Shown: positions 45,949-59,500 of the stretch, one piece after another
How positions within the stretch are numbered: the first letter of the stretch is position 1
Layout: each line of letters opens with the position of its first letter
The notes under the pieces: generated by a model
Database searches by the model: none
What the model saw: the letters and a program-made list of their open reading frames with translations, nothing else
What the model was told of the DNA's origin: nothing
Program-made: the position numbers and the translations under genes
Assembly: GCF_003573695.1 (NCBI RefSeq)
Contig: NW_020650637.1
Location: forward strand, 377,944 to 441,943
Direction of reading: 5' to 3'
DNA from: Papaver somniferum
Lineage: Eukaryota > Streptophyta > Magnoliopsida > Ranunculales > Papaveraceae
DNA length: 64,000 nt

Positions 45949-48900
45949 CATGTTGGTCTATAGAGCAGTTTTGAAGCCTAGGCCTCATAAACACGAATTT
46001 TCTACTTAGGGCAGTTTCGAGTGTACATTCGAATAATACACACTCGAAAAGACTCGAACGCTATAATTTAGCTCAACAAGTTTCTATTTTTATTGGAGAC
46101 ATGCTAATGATCAGGACATAAACATTAGCAGTTTATTTTTGCTAATGATCAGGACATAAACATTATATTTTTGCCAAGTTTTGAAGCTTAGGCCTCATAA
46201 ACACGAATTTTCTACTTAGAGCAGTTTCGAGTGTACATTCAAATAATACACACTCGAAAAGACTCGAACGCTATAATTTAGCTAAACAAGTTTCTATTTT
46301 TATTGGAAACATGCTAATGATCAGGACATGTTGGTCTATAGACCTAGATGATCTTGATATTTTAGCAAAATTTTGAAATCTAGGCCTCATAAACAAGATT
46401 TGTCTACTTAGAGAAGTGTCGAGTGTACATTCGAAAAATACACACTCGAAAAGACTCGAACGCTATAATTTAGCTCAAGAGGTGTCTATTTTGATTGAAA
46501 ACATGTTAATTATCAGGACATGTTGGTCTATAGAGCAGTTTTGAAGCCTAGGCCTCATAAACACGAATTTTCTACTTAGAGCAGTTTCGAGTGTACATTC
46601 GAATAATACACTCTCGAAAAGACTCGAACGCTATAATTTAGCTCAACAGGTTTCTATTTTTATTGGAAACATGCTAATGATCAGGACATAAACTTTAGCA
46701 GTTTATTTTTGCTAATGATCAGGACATAAACATTATATTTTTTCCAAGTTTTGAAGCCTAGGCCTCATAAACACGAATTTTCTACTTAGAGCAGTTTCGA
46801 GTGTACATTCAAATAATACACACTCGAAAAAACTCGTACTCTATAATTTAGCTAAACAGGTTTCTATTTTTATTGGAAACATGCTAATGATCAGGACATG
46901 TTGGTCTATAGACCTAGATGATCTTGTTATTTTAGCAAAATTTTGAAATCTAGGCCTCATAAACACGAATTTTCTACTTAGAGCAGTTTCGAGTGTACAT
47001 TCGAATAATACACACTCGAAAAGACTCGAACGCTATAATTTAGCTCAACAGGTTTCTATTTTGATTGAAAACATGCTAATTATCAGGACATGTTGGTCTA
47101 TAGACCCACATGATCTTGATATTTTAGCCAATTTTTGAAGCCTAGGCCTAATAAACACGAATTTTCTACTTAGAGCAGTTTCGAGTGTACATTCGAATAA
47201 TACACACTCGAAAAGACTCGAACGCTATAATTTAGCTCAACAGGTTTCTATTTTTATTGGAAACATGCTAATGATCAGGACATGTTGGTCTATAGACCCA
47301 GATGATCTTGATATTTTAGCAAAATTTTGAAATCTAGGCCTCATAAACAAAATTTGTCTACTTAAAGCAGTTTCGAGTGTACATTCGAAAAATACACACT
47401 CGAAAAGACTCGAACGCTATAATTTAGCTCAAGGGGTATCTATTTTGATTGAAAACATGCTATTGATCAGGACATGTTGGTCCATAGACCCACATGATCT
47501 TGATATGTTAGCCAATTTTTGAAGCCTAGGCCTCATAAACACGAATTTTCTACTTAGAGCAGTTTCGAGTGTACATTCAAATAATACACACTCGAAAAGA
47601 CTCGAACGCTATAATTTAGCTCAACCGGTGTCTATTTTTATTGGAAACATGCTAATTATCAGGACATGTTGGTCTATAGACCCAGATGATCTTGATATTT
47701 TAGCTAAAATTATAAGTCTAGGCCTCATAAACAAGATTTGTCTACTTAGAGAAGTTTCGAGTGTACATTCGAAAAATACACACTCGAAAAGACTCGAACT
47801 ATATAATTTAGCTCAAGAGGTGTATATTTTGATTGAAAACATGCTAATTATCAGGACATGTTGGTCTATAGACCCACATGATCTTGATATTTTAGTCAAG
47901 TTTTGAAGACTAGGCCTCATAAACACGAATTTTCTACTTAGAGCAGTTTCGAGTGTACATTAGAATAATACACACTCGAAAAGACTCGAACGCTATAATT
48001 TAGCTCAACAGGTTTCTATTTTTATTGGAAACATGCTAATGATCAGGACATGTTGGTCTATAGACCCATATGATCTTGATATTTTATCAAAATTTTGAAA
48101 TCTAGGCCTCATAAACAAGATTTGTCTACTTAGAGCAGTTTCGAGTGTACATTCAAAAAATACACACTCGAAAAGACTCGAACGCTATAATTTAGATCAA
48201 GAGGTGTCTATTTTGATTGAAAACATGCTAATTATCAGGACATGTTGGTATATAGAGCAGTTTTGAAGCCTAGGCCTCATAAACACGAATTTTCTACTTA
48301 GAGCAGTTTCGAGTGTACATTCGAATAATACACACTCGAAAAGACTCGAACGCTATAATTTAGCTCAACAGGTTTCTAATTTTATTGGAAACATGCTAAT
48401 GATCAGGACATAAACATTAGCATTTTATTTTTGCTAATGATCAGGACATAAACATTATATTTTTGCCAAGTTTTGAAGCTTAGGCCTCATAAACACGAAT
48501 TTTCTACTTAGAGCAATTTCGAGTGTACATTCGAATAATACACACTCGAAAAGACTCGAACGCTATAATTTAGCTAAACAGGTTTCTATTTTTATTGGAA
48601 ACATGCTAATGATCAGGACATGTTGGTCTATAGACCTAGATGATCTTGATATTTTAGCAAAATTTTGAAATCTAGGCCTCATAAACAAGATTTGTCTACT
48701 TAGAGAAGTTTCGAGTGTACATTCGAAAAATACACACTCGAAAAGACTCGAACGCTATAATTTAGATCAAGAGGTGTCTATTTTGATTGAAAACATGCTA
48801 ATTATCAGGACATGTTGGTATATAGAGCAGTTTTGAAGCCTAGGCCTCATAAACACGAATTTTCTACTTAGAGCAGTTTCGAGTGTACATTCGAATAATA

Positions 48901-49700
48901 CACACTCGAAAAGACTCGAACGCTATAATTTAGCTCAACAGGTTTCTAATTTTATTGGAAACATGCTAATGATCAGGACATAAACATTAGCATTTTATTT
49001 TTGCTAATGATCAGGACATAAACATTATATTTTTGCCAAGTTTTGAAGCTTAGGCCTCATAAACACGAATTTTCTACTTAGAGCAGTTTCGAGTGTACAT
49101 TCGAATAATACACACTCGAAAAGACTCGAACGCTATAATTTAGCTAAACAGGTTTCTATTTTTATTGGAAACATGCTAATGATCAGGACATGTTGGTCTA
49201 TAGACCTAGATGATCTTGATATTTTAGCAAAATTTTGAAATCTAGGCCTCATAAACCAGATTTGTCTACTTAGAGAAGTTTCGAGTGTACATTCGAAAAA
49301 TACACACTCGAAAAGACTCGAACGCTATAATTTAGCTCAAGAGGTGTCTATTTTGATTGAAAACATGTTAATTATCTGGACATGTTGGTCTATAGAGCAG
49401 TTTTGAAGCCTAGGCCTCATAAACACGAATTTTCTACTTAGAGCAGTTTCGAGTGTATATTCGAATAATACACTCTCGAAAAGACTCGAACGCTAAAATT
49501 TAGCTCAACAGGTTTCTATTTTTATTGGAAACATGCTAAAGATCAGGACATAAACATTAGCAGTTTATTTTTGCTAATGATCAGGACATAAACATTATAT
49601 TTTTGCCAAGTTTTGAAGCCTAGGCCTCATAAACACGAATTTTCTACTTAGAGGAGTTTCGAGTGTACATTCGAATAATACACACTCGAAAAGACTCGTA
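45949..49700. repeat. Satellite subregion with 570-bp higher-order unit
   Basis: Landmark CATGTTGGT(C/A)TATAGAGCAG lies at 45949 and 46519, and again at 48241, 48811 and 49381 (steps of 570). The unit is three monomers, one with a 24-bp deletion (TATAGAGCAGTTTTG junction), one with an 18-bp net gain in which GCTAATGATCAGGACATAAA is present twice, and one regular: 168 + 210 + 192 = 570. Between 46,7xx and 48,2xx ordinary alternating monomers intervene. Confidence 0.85.
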
Positions 49701-52700
49701 CTCTATAATTTAGCTAAACAGGTTTCTATTTTTATTGGAAACATGCTAATGATCAGGACATGTTGGTCTATAGACCTATATGATCTTGATATTTTAGCAA
49801 AATTTTGAAATCTAGGCCTCATAAACAAGATTTGTCTACTTAAAGCAGTTTCGAGTGTACATTCGAAAAATACACACTCGAAAAGACTCGAACGCTATAA
49901 TTTAGCTCAAGAGGTATCTATTTTGATTGAAAACATGCTATTGATCAGGACATGTTGGTCCATAGACCCACATGATCTTGATATGTTAGCCAATTTTTGA
50001 AGCCTAGGCCTCATAAACACGAATTTTCTACTTAGAGCAGTTTCGAGTGCACATTCAAATAATACACACTCGAAAAGACTTGAACGTTATAATTTAGCTC
50101 AACCGGTGTCTATTTTTATTGGAAACATGATAATGATCAGGACATGTTGGTCTATAGACCCAGATGATCTTGATATTTTATCAAAATTTTGAAATCTAGG
50201 CCTCATAAACAAGATTTGTCTACTTAAAGCAGTTTCGAGTGTACATTCGAAAAATACACACTCGAAAAGACTCGAACGCTATAATTTAGCTCAAGAGGTA
50301 TCTATTTTGATTGAAAACATGCTATTGATCAGGACATGTTGGTCCATAGACCCACATGATCTTGATATGTTAGCCAATTTTTGAAGCCTAGGCCTCATAA
50401 ACACGAATTTTCTACTTAGAGCAGTTTCGAGTGTACATTCAAATAATACACACTCGAAAAGACTTGAACGTTATAATTTAGCTCAACCGGTGTCTATTTT
50501 TATTGGAAACATGCTAATGATCAGGACATGTTGGTCTATAGACCCAGATGATCTTGATATTTTAGCTAAATTTTGAAGTCTAGGCCTCATAAACAAGATT
50601 TGTCTGCTTAGAGCAGTTTCGAGTGTACATTCGAAAAATACACACTCGAAAAGACTCGAACGTTATAATTTATCTCAAGATATGTCTATTTTGATTGAAA
50701 ACATGCTAATTATCAAGACAAGTTGGTCTATAGACCCACATGATCTTGATATTTTAGCCAAGTTTCGAAGCCTAGGCCTCATAAACACGAATTTTCTACT
50801 TAGAGCAGTTTCGACTGTACATTCGAAAAATACACACTCGAAAAGACTCGAACACTATAATTTAGCTCAAGAGGTGTCTATTTTGATTTAAAACATGCTA
50901 ATTATCAGGACATGTTGGTCTATAGACCCACATGATCTTGATATTTTATCCAAGTTTCGAAGCCTAGGCCTCATAAACACGAATTTTCTACTTAGAGCAG
51001 TTTCGACTGTACATTCGAAAAATACACACTCGAAAAGACTCGAACACTATAATTTAGCTCAAGAGGTGTCTATTTTGATTGAAAACATGCTAATTATCAG
51101 GACATGTTGGTCTATAGACCCACATGATCTTGATATTTTAGCCAAGTTTTGAAGCCTAGGCCTCATAAACACGAATTTTCTACTTAGAGCAGTTTCGACT
51201 GTACATTCGAAAAATACACACTCGAAAAGACTCGAACGCTATAATTTAGCTCAAGAGGTGTCTATTTTGATTGGAAACATGCTAATGATCAGGACATGTT
51301 GGTCTATATACCCACATGATCTTGATATTTTAGCCAAATTTTGAAATCTAGGCCACATAAACAAGATTTTTCTACTTAGAGCAGTTTCGACTGTACATTC
51401 GAAAAATACACACTCGAAAAGACTCGAACGCTATAATTTAGCTAAACAGGTTTTATTTTTATTGGAAACATGCTAATGATCAGGACATGTTGGTCTATAG
51501 ACCTAGATAATCTTGATATTTTCGCAAAATTTTGAAATCTAGGCCTCATAAACAATATTTGTCTACTTAGAGCAGTTTCGAGTGTACATTCGAAAAATAC
51601 ACACTCGAAAAGACTCGAACTATATAATTTAGCTCAAGAGGTGTCTATTTTGATTGAAAACATGCTAATTATCAGGACATGTTGGTCTATAGACCCACAT
51701 GATCTTTATATTTTATCCAAGTTTTGAAGCCTAGGCCTCATAAACACAAATTTTCTACTTAGAGCAGTTTCGAGTGTACATTCAAATAATACACACTCGA
51801 AAAGACTCGAACGTTATAATTTAGCTCAAGAGATGTCTATTTTGATTGAAAACATGCTAATTATCAAGACATGTTGGTCTATATACCCACATGATCTAGA
51901 TATTTTAGCCAAGTTTCGAAGCCTAGGCCTCATAAACACGAATTTTCTACTTAGAGCAGTTTCGACTGTACATTCGAAAAATACACACTCGAAAAGACTC
52001 GAACTCTATAATTTAGCTCAAGAGGTGTCTATTTTGATTGAAAACATGCTAATTATCAGGACATGTTGGTCTATAGACCCACATGTTCTTGATATGTTAG
52101 CTAATTTTTGAAGCCTAGGCCTCATAAACACGAATTTTCTACTTAAAGCAGTTTCGAGTGTACATTCAAATAATACACACTCGAAAAGACTTGAACGTTA
52201 TAATTTAGCTCAACCGATGTATATTTTTATTGAAAATATGCTAATTATCAGGAAATGTTGGTCTATAGACCCACATGTTCTTGATATGTTAGCCAATTTT
52301 TGAAGCCTAGGCCTCATAAACACGAATTTTCTACTTAGAGCAGTTTCGAGTGTACATTCAAATAATACACACTCGAAAAGACTTGAACGATATAATTTAG
52401 CTCAACCGGTGTATATTTTTATTGGAAACATGCTAATGATCAGGACATGTTGGTCTATAGACCCAGATGATCTTGATATTTTAGCTAAATTTTGAAGTCT
52501 AGGCCTCATAAAAAAGATTTGTCTGCTTAGAGCAGTTTCGAGTGTACATTCGAATAATACACACTCGAAAAGACTCGAACGCTATAATTTAGCTCAACAG
52601 GTTTCTATTTTTATTGGAAACATGCTAATGATCAGGACATGTTGGTCTATAGACCCAAATGATCTTGATATTTTAGCAAAATTTTGAAATCTAGGCCTCA

Positions 52701-55700
52701 TAAACAAGATTTGTCTACTTAAAGCAGTTTCGAGTGTACATTCGAAAATACACACTCGAAAAGACTCGAAGGCTATAATTTAGCTCAAGAGGTGTCTATT
52801 TTGATTGAAAACATGCTATTGATCAGGACATGTTGGTCCATAGACCCACATGATCTTGATATGTTAGCCAATTTTTGAAGCCTAGGCCTCATAAACACGA
52901 ATTTTCTACTTAGAGCAGTTTCGAGTGTACATTCGAATAATACACACTCGAAAAGACTCGAACACTATAATTTAGCTCAACAGGTTTCTATTTTGATTGA
53001 AAACATGCTAATTATCAGGACATGTTGGTTTATAGACCCAAATGATCTTGATATTTTATCCAAGTTTTGAATCCTAGGCCTCATAAACACGAATTTTCTA
53101 CTTAGAGCAGTTTCGAGTGTACATTCGAAAAATACACACTCGAAAAGACTCGAACGCTATAATTTAGCTCAAGAGGTGTCTATTTTGATTGGAAACATGC
53201 TAATGATCAGGACATGTTGGTCTATATACCCACATGATCTTGATATTTTATCCAAGTTTTGAATCCTAGGCCTCATAAACACGAATTTTCTACTTAGAGC
53301 AGTTTCGAGTGTACATTCGAATACTACACACTCGAAAAGAGTCGAACGCTATAATTTAGCTCAACAGGTTTCTATTTTTATTGGAAACATGCTAATGATC
53401 AGGACATGTTGGTCTATATACCCAGATGATCTTGATATTTTAGATAAATTATGAAGTCTAGGCCTCATAAAAAAGATTTGTCTGCTTAGAGCAGTTTCGA
53501 GTGTACATTCGAATAATACACACTCGAAAAGACTCGAACACTATAATTTAGCTCAACAGGTTTCTATTTTGATTGAAAACATGCTAATTATCAGGACATG
53601 TTGGTTTATAGACCCACATGATCTTGATATTTTAGCAAAGTTTTGAAGCCTAGGCCTCATAAACACGAATTTTCTACTTAGAGCAGTTTCGAGTGTACAT
53701 TCGAATAATACACACTTGAAAAGACTCGAACGCTATAATTTAGCTCAACAGGTTTCTATTTTGATTGAAAACATGCTAATTATCAGGACATGTTGGTCTA
53801 TAGACCCACATGTTCTTGATATGTTAGCCAATTTTTGAAGCCTAGGCCTCATAAACACGAATTTTCTACTTAGAGCAGTTTCGAGTGTACATTCAAATAA
53901 TACACACTCGAAAAGACTTGAACGTTATAATTTAGCTCAACCGATGTCTATTTTTATTGGAAACATGCTAATGATCAGGACATGTTGGTCTATAGACCCA
54001 GATGATCTTGATATTTTAGCTAAATTTTGAAGTCTAGGCCTCATAAACAAGATTTGTATGCTTAGAGCAGTTTCGAGTGTACATTCGAAAAATACACACT
54101 CGAAAAGACTCGAACGGTATAATTTAGCTCAAGAGATGTCTATTTTGTTTTAAAACATGCTAATTATCAAGACATGTTGGTCTATAGACCCACATGATCT
54201 TGATATTTTAGCCAAGTTTCGAAGCCTAGGCCTCATAAACACGAATTTTCTACTTAGAGCAGTTTCGACTGTACATTCGAAAAATACACACTCGAAAAGA
54301 CTCGAACGCTATAATTTAGCTCAAGAGGTGTCTATTTTGATTGAAAACATGCTAATTATCAGGACATGTTGGTCTATAGACCCACATGTTCTTGATATGT
54401 TAGCCAATTTTTGAAGCTTAGGCCTCATAAACACGAATTTTCTACTTAGAGCAGTTTCGAGTGTACATTCAAATAATACACACTCGAAAAGACTTGAACG
54501 TTATAATTTAGCTCAGCCGATGTACATTTTTATTGAAAATATGCTAATTATCAGGACATGTTGGTCTATAGACCCACATGTTCTTGATATGTTAGCCAAT
54601 TTTTGAAGCCTAGGCCTCATAAACACGAATTTTCTACTTAGAGCAGTTTCGAGTGTACATTCGAATAATACACACTTGAAAAGACTAGAACGTTATAATT
54701 TAGCTCAACAGGTTTCTCTTTTGATTGAAAACATGCTAATTATCAGGACATGTTGGTCTATAGACCCACATGATCTTGATATTTTATCCAAATTTTGAAG
54801 CCTAGGCCTCATAAACACGAATTTTCTACTTAGAGCAGTTTCGGGTGTACATTCGAAAAATACACACTCGAAAAGACTCGAACGCTATAATTTAGCTCAA
54901 GAGGTGTATATTTATATTGGAAACATGCTAATGATCAGGACATGTTGGTATATAGACCCACATGATCTTGATATTTTATCCAAATTTTGAAGTCTAGGCC
55001 ACATAAACAAGATTTTTCTACTTAGAGCAGTTTCGACTGTACATTCGAGAAATACACACTCGAAAAGACTGGAACGCTACAATTTAGCTCAAGAAGTGTC
55101 TATTTTGATTGAAAACATGCTATTTATCAGGACATGTTGGTCAATAGACCCACATGATCTTGATATTTTAGCAAGGATTTGAAGCCTAGGCCTCATAAAC
55201 ACGAATTTTCTACTTAGAGCAGTTTCGAGTGTACATTCGAATAATACACACTTGAAAAGACTCGAACGCTATAATTTAGCTCAACAGGTTTCTATTTTTA
55301 TTGAAAACATGCTAATTATCAGGACATGTTGGTCTATAGACCCACATGTTCTTGATATGTTAGCCAATTTTTGAAGCCTAGGCCTCATAAACACGAATTT
55401 TCTACTTAGAGCAGTTTCGAGTGTACATTCAAATAATACACACTCGAAAAGACTCGAACGTTATAATTTAGCTCAAGAGATGTCTATTTTGATTGAAAAC
55501 ATGCTAATTATCAAGACATGTTGGTCTATATACCCACATGATCTTGATATTTTATCCAAGTTTCGAAGCCTAGGCCTCATAAACACGAATTTTCTACTTA
55601 GAGCAGTTTAGACTGTACATTCGAAAAATACACACTCGAAAAGACTCGAACGCTATAATTTAGCTCAAGAGGTGTCTATTTTGATTGAAAACATGCTAAT

Positions 55701-56500
55701 TATCAGGACATGTTGGTCTATAGACCCACATGTTCTTTATATGTTAGCCAATTTTTGAAGCCTAGGCCTCATAAACACGAATTTTCTACTTAGAGCAGTT
55801 TCGAGTGTACATTCAAATAATACACACTCGAAAAGACTTGAACGTTATAATTTAGCTCAACCGATGTATATTTTTATTGAAAATATGCTAATTATCAGGA
55901 CATGTTGGTCTATAGACCCACATGTTCTTGATATGTTAGCCAATTTTTGAAGCCTAGGCCTCATAAACACGAATTTTCTACTTAGAGCAGTTTCGAGTGT
56001 ACATTCAAATAATACACACTCGAAAAGACTTGAACGTTATAATTTAGCTCAACCGGTGTATATTTTTATTGGAAACATGCTAATGATCAGGACATGTTGG
56101 TCTATAGACCCAGATGATCTTGATATTTTAGCTTAATTTTGAAGTCTAGGCCTCATAAAAAAGATTTGTCTGCTTAGAGCAGTTTCGAATGTACATTCGA
56201 ATAATACACACTCGAAAAGACTCGAACGCTATAATTTAGCTCAACAGGTTTCTATTTTTATTGAAAATATGCTAATTATCAGGACATGTTGGTCTATAGA
56301 CTCACATGTTCTTGATATGTTAGCCAATTTTTGAAGCCTAGGCCTCATAAACACGATTTTTCTACTTAGAGCAGTTTCGAGTGTACATTCAAATAATACA
56401 CACTCGAAAAGACTTGAACGTTATAATTTAGCTCAACCGGTGTATATTTTTATTGGAAACATGCTAATGATCAGGACATGTTGGTCTATAGACCCAGATG
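49701..56500. repeat. Satellite subregion, mostly alternating monomers with local duplications
   Basis: The two monomer types alternate as below, with local breaks: three type-1 monomers in a row at about 50,680-51,160, and a near-identical dimer duplication at about 49,820-50,600. Many monomers here carry ACATGTTCTTGATATG in place of ACATGATCTTGATATT. No clear long period was found by eye. Confidence 0.7.
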
Positions 56501-56581
56501 ATCTTGATATTTTAGCTAAAATTATAAGTCTAGGCCTCATAAACAAGATTTGTCTACTTAGAGAAGTTTCGAGTGTACATT

Positions 56582-59500
56582 CGAATAATACACACTCGAA
56601 AAGACTCGAACACTATAATTTAGCTCAACAGGTTTCTATTTTGATTGAAAACATGCTAATTATCAGGACATGTTGGTTTATAGACCCACATGATCTTGAT
56701 ATTTTATCCAAGTTTTGAATCCTAGGCCTCATAAACACGAATTTTCTACTTAGAGCAGTTTCGAGTGTACATTCGAATACTACACATTCGAAAAGAATCG
56801 AACGCTATAATTTAGCTCAACAGGTTTCTATTTTTATTGGAAACATGCTAATGATCAGGACATGTTGGTCTATATACCCAGATGATCTTGATATTTTAGA
56901 TAAATTTTGAAGTCTAGGCCTCATAAAAAAGATTTGTCTGCTTAGAGCAGTTTCGAGTGTACATTCGAATAATACACACTCGAAAAGACTCGAACACTAT
57001 AATTTAGCTCAACAGGTTTCTATTTTGATTGAAAACATGCTAATTATCAGGACATGTTGGTTTATAGACCCACATGATCTTGATATTTTATCCAAGTTTT
57101 GAATCATAGGCCTCATAAACACGAATTTTCTACTTAGACCAGTTTCGAGTGTACATTCGAATACTACACACTCGAAAAGAGTCGAACGCTATAATTTAGC
57201 TCAACAGGTTTCTATTTTTATTGGAAACATGCTAATGATCAGGACATGTTGGTCTATATACCCAGATGATCTTGATATTTTAGAAAAATTTTGAAATCTA
57301 GGCCTCATAAACAAGATTTGTCTACTTAGAGCAGTTTCGAGTGTACATTCAAATAATACACACTCGAAAAGACTTGAACGTTATAATTTAGCTCAACCGG
57401 TGTCTATTTTTATTGGAAACATGCTAATGATCAGGACATGTTGGTCTATAGACCCAGATGATCTTGATATTTTAGCTAAATTTTAATGTCTAGGCCTCAT
57501 AACAAAGATTTGTCTACTTAGAGCAGTTTCGAGTTTACATTCGAAAAATACACACTCGAAAAGACTCGAACGTTATAATTTAGCTCAAGAGATGTCTATT
57601 TTGATTGAAAACATGATAATTATCAAGACATGTTGGTCTATAGACCCACATGATCTTGATATTTTAGCCAAGTTTCGAAGCCTAGGCCTCAAAAACACGA
57701 ATTTTTCTACTTAGAGCAGTTTCGACTGTACATTCGAAAAATACACACTCGAAAAGACTCGAACGCTATAATTTAGCTCAAGAGGTGTCTATTTTGATTG
57801 AAAACATGCTAATTATCAGCACATGTTGGTCTATAGACCCACATGATCTTGATATTTTAGCCAAGTTTTGAAGCCTAGGCCTCATAAACACGAATTTTCT
57901 ACTTAGAGAAGTTTCGAGTGTACATTCGAAAAATACACACTCGAAAAGACTCGAACGCTATAATTTAGCTCAAGAGCTGTCTATTTATATTGGAAACATG
58001 CTAATGATCAGGACATGTTGGTCTATAGACCCACATGATCTTGATATTTTATCCAAATATTGAAGTCTAGGCCACATAAACAAGATTTTTCTACTTAGAG
58101 CAGTTTCGACTCTACATTCGAGAAATACACACTCGAAAAGACTCGAACGCTATAATTTAGCTCAACAGGTTTCTATTTTTATTGAAAATATGCTAATTAT
58201 CAGGACATGTTGGTCTATACACTCACATGTTCTTGATATTTTAGCCAATTTTTGAAGCCTAGGCCTCATAAACACGATTTTTCTACTTAGAGCAGTTTCG
58301 AGTGTACATTCAAATAATACACACTCGAAAAGACTTGAACGTTATAATTTAGCTCAACCGGTGTATATTTTTATTGGAAACATGCTAATGATCAGGACAT
58401 GTTGGTCTATAGACCCAGATGATCTTGATATTTTAGCTAAATTTTGAAGTCTAGGCCTCATAAAAAAGATTTGTCTGCTTAGAGCAGTTTCGAGTGTACA
58501 TTCGAATAAAACACACTCGAAAAGACTCGAACGCTATAATTTAGCTCAAGAGGTGTCTATTTTGATTGAAAACATGCTATTGATCAGGACATGTTGGTCC
58601 ATAGACCCACATGATCTTGATATGTTAGCCAATTTTTGAAGCCTAGGCCTCATAAACACGAATTTTCTACTTAGAGCAGTTTCGAGTGTACATTCGAATA
58701 ATACACACTCGAAAAGACTCGAACACTATAATTTAGCTCAACAGGTTTCTATTTTGATTGAAAACATGCTAATTATCAGGACATGTTGGTTTATAGACCC
58801 ACATGATCTTGATATTTTATCCAAGTTTTGAATCCTAGGCCTCATAAACACGAATTTTCTAATGAGAGCAGTTTCGAGTGTACATTCGAATACTACACAT
58901 TCGAAAAGAGTCGAACGCTATAATTTAGCTCAACAGGTTTCTATTTTTATTGGAAACATGCTAATGATCAGGACATGTTGGTCTATATACCCAGATGATC
59001 TTGATATTTTAGATAAATTTTGAAGTCTAGGCCTCATAAAAAAGATTTGTCTGCTTAGAGCAGTTTCGAGTGTACATTCGAATAATACACACTCGAAAAG
59101 ACTCGAACACTATAATTTAGCTCAACAGGTTTCTATTTTGATTGAAAACATGCTAATTATCAGAACATGTTGGTTTATAGACCCACATGATCTTGATATT
59201 TTATCCAAGTTTTGAATCCTAAGCCTCATAAACACGAATTTTCTACTTAGAGCAGTTTCGAGTGTACATTCGAATACTACAGACTCGAAAAGAGTCGAAC
59301 GCTATAATTTAGCTCAACAGGTTTCTATTTTTATTGGAAACATGCTAATGATCAGGACATGTTGGTCTATATACCCAGATGATCTTGATATTTTAGCAAA
59401 ATTTTGAAATCTAGGCCTCATAAACAAGATTTGTCTACTTAGAGCAGTTTCGAGTGTACATTCAAATAATACACACTCGAAAAGACTTGAACGTTATAAT

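Noticed and set aside
42011..56718. Recurring ORFs of 69-92 codons beginning MSI(F/L)I(G/E)NMLII
   Set aside because: They are satellite translations. The monomer is 192 bp, divisible by 3, so one frame stays open across neighbouring copies until TTTTGA, and the same peptide recurs. No start context or conservation beyond the repeat itself supports a gene.
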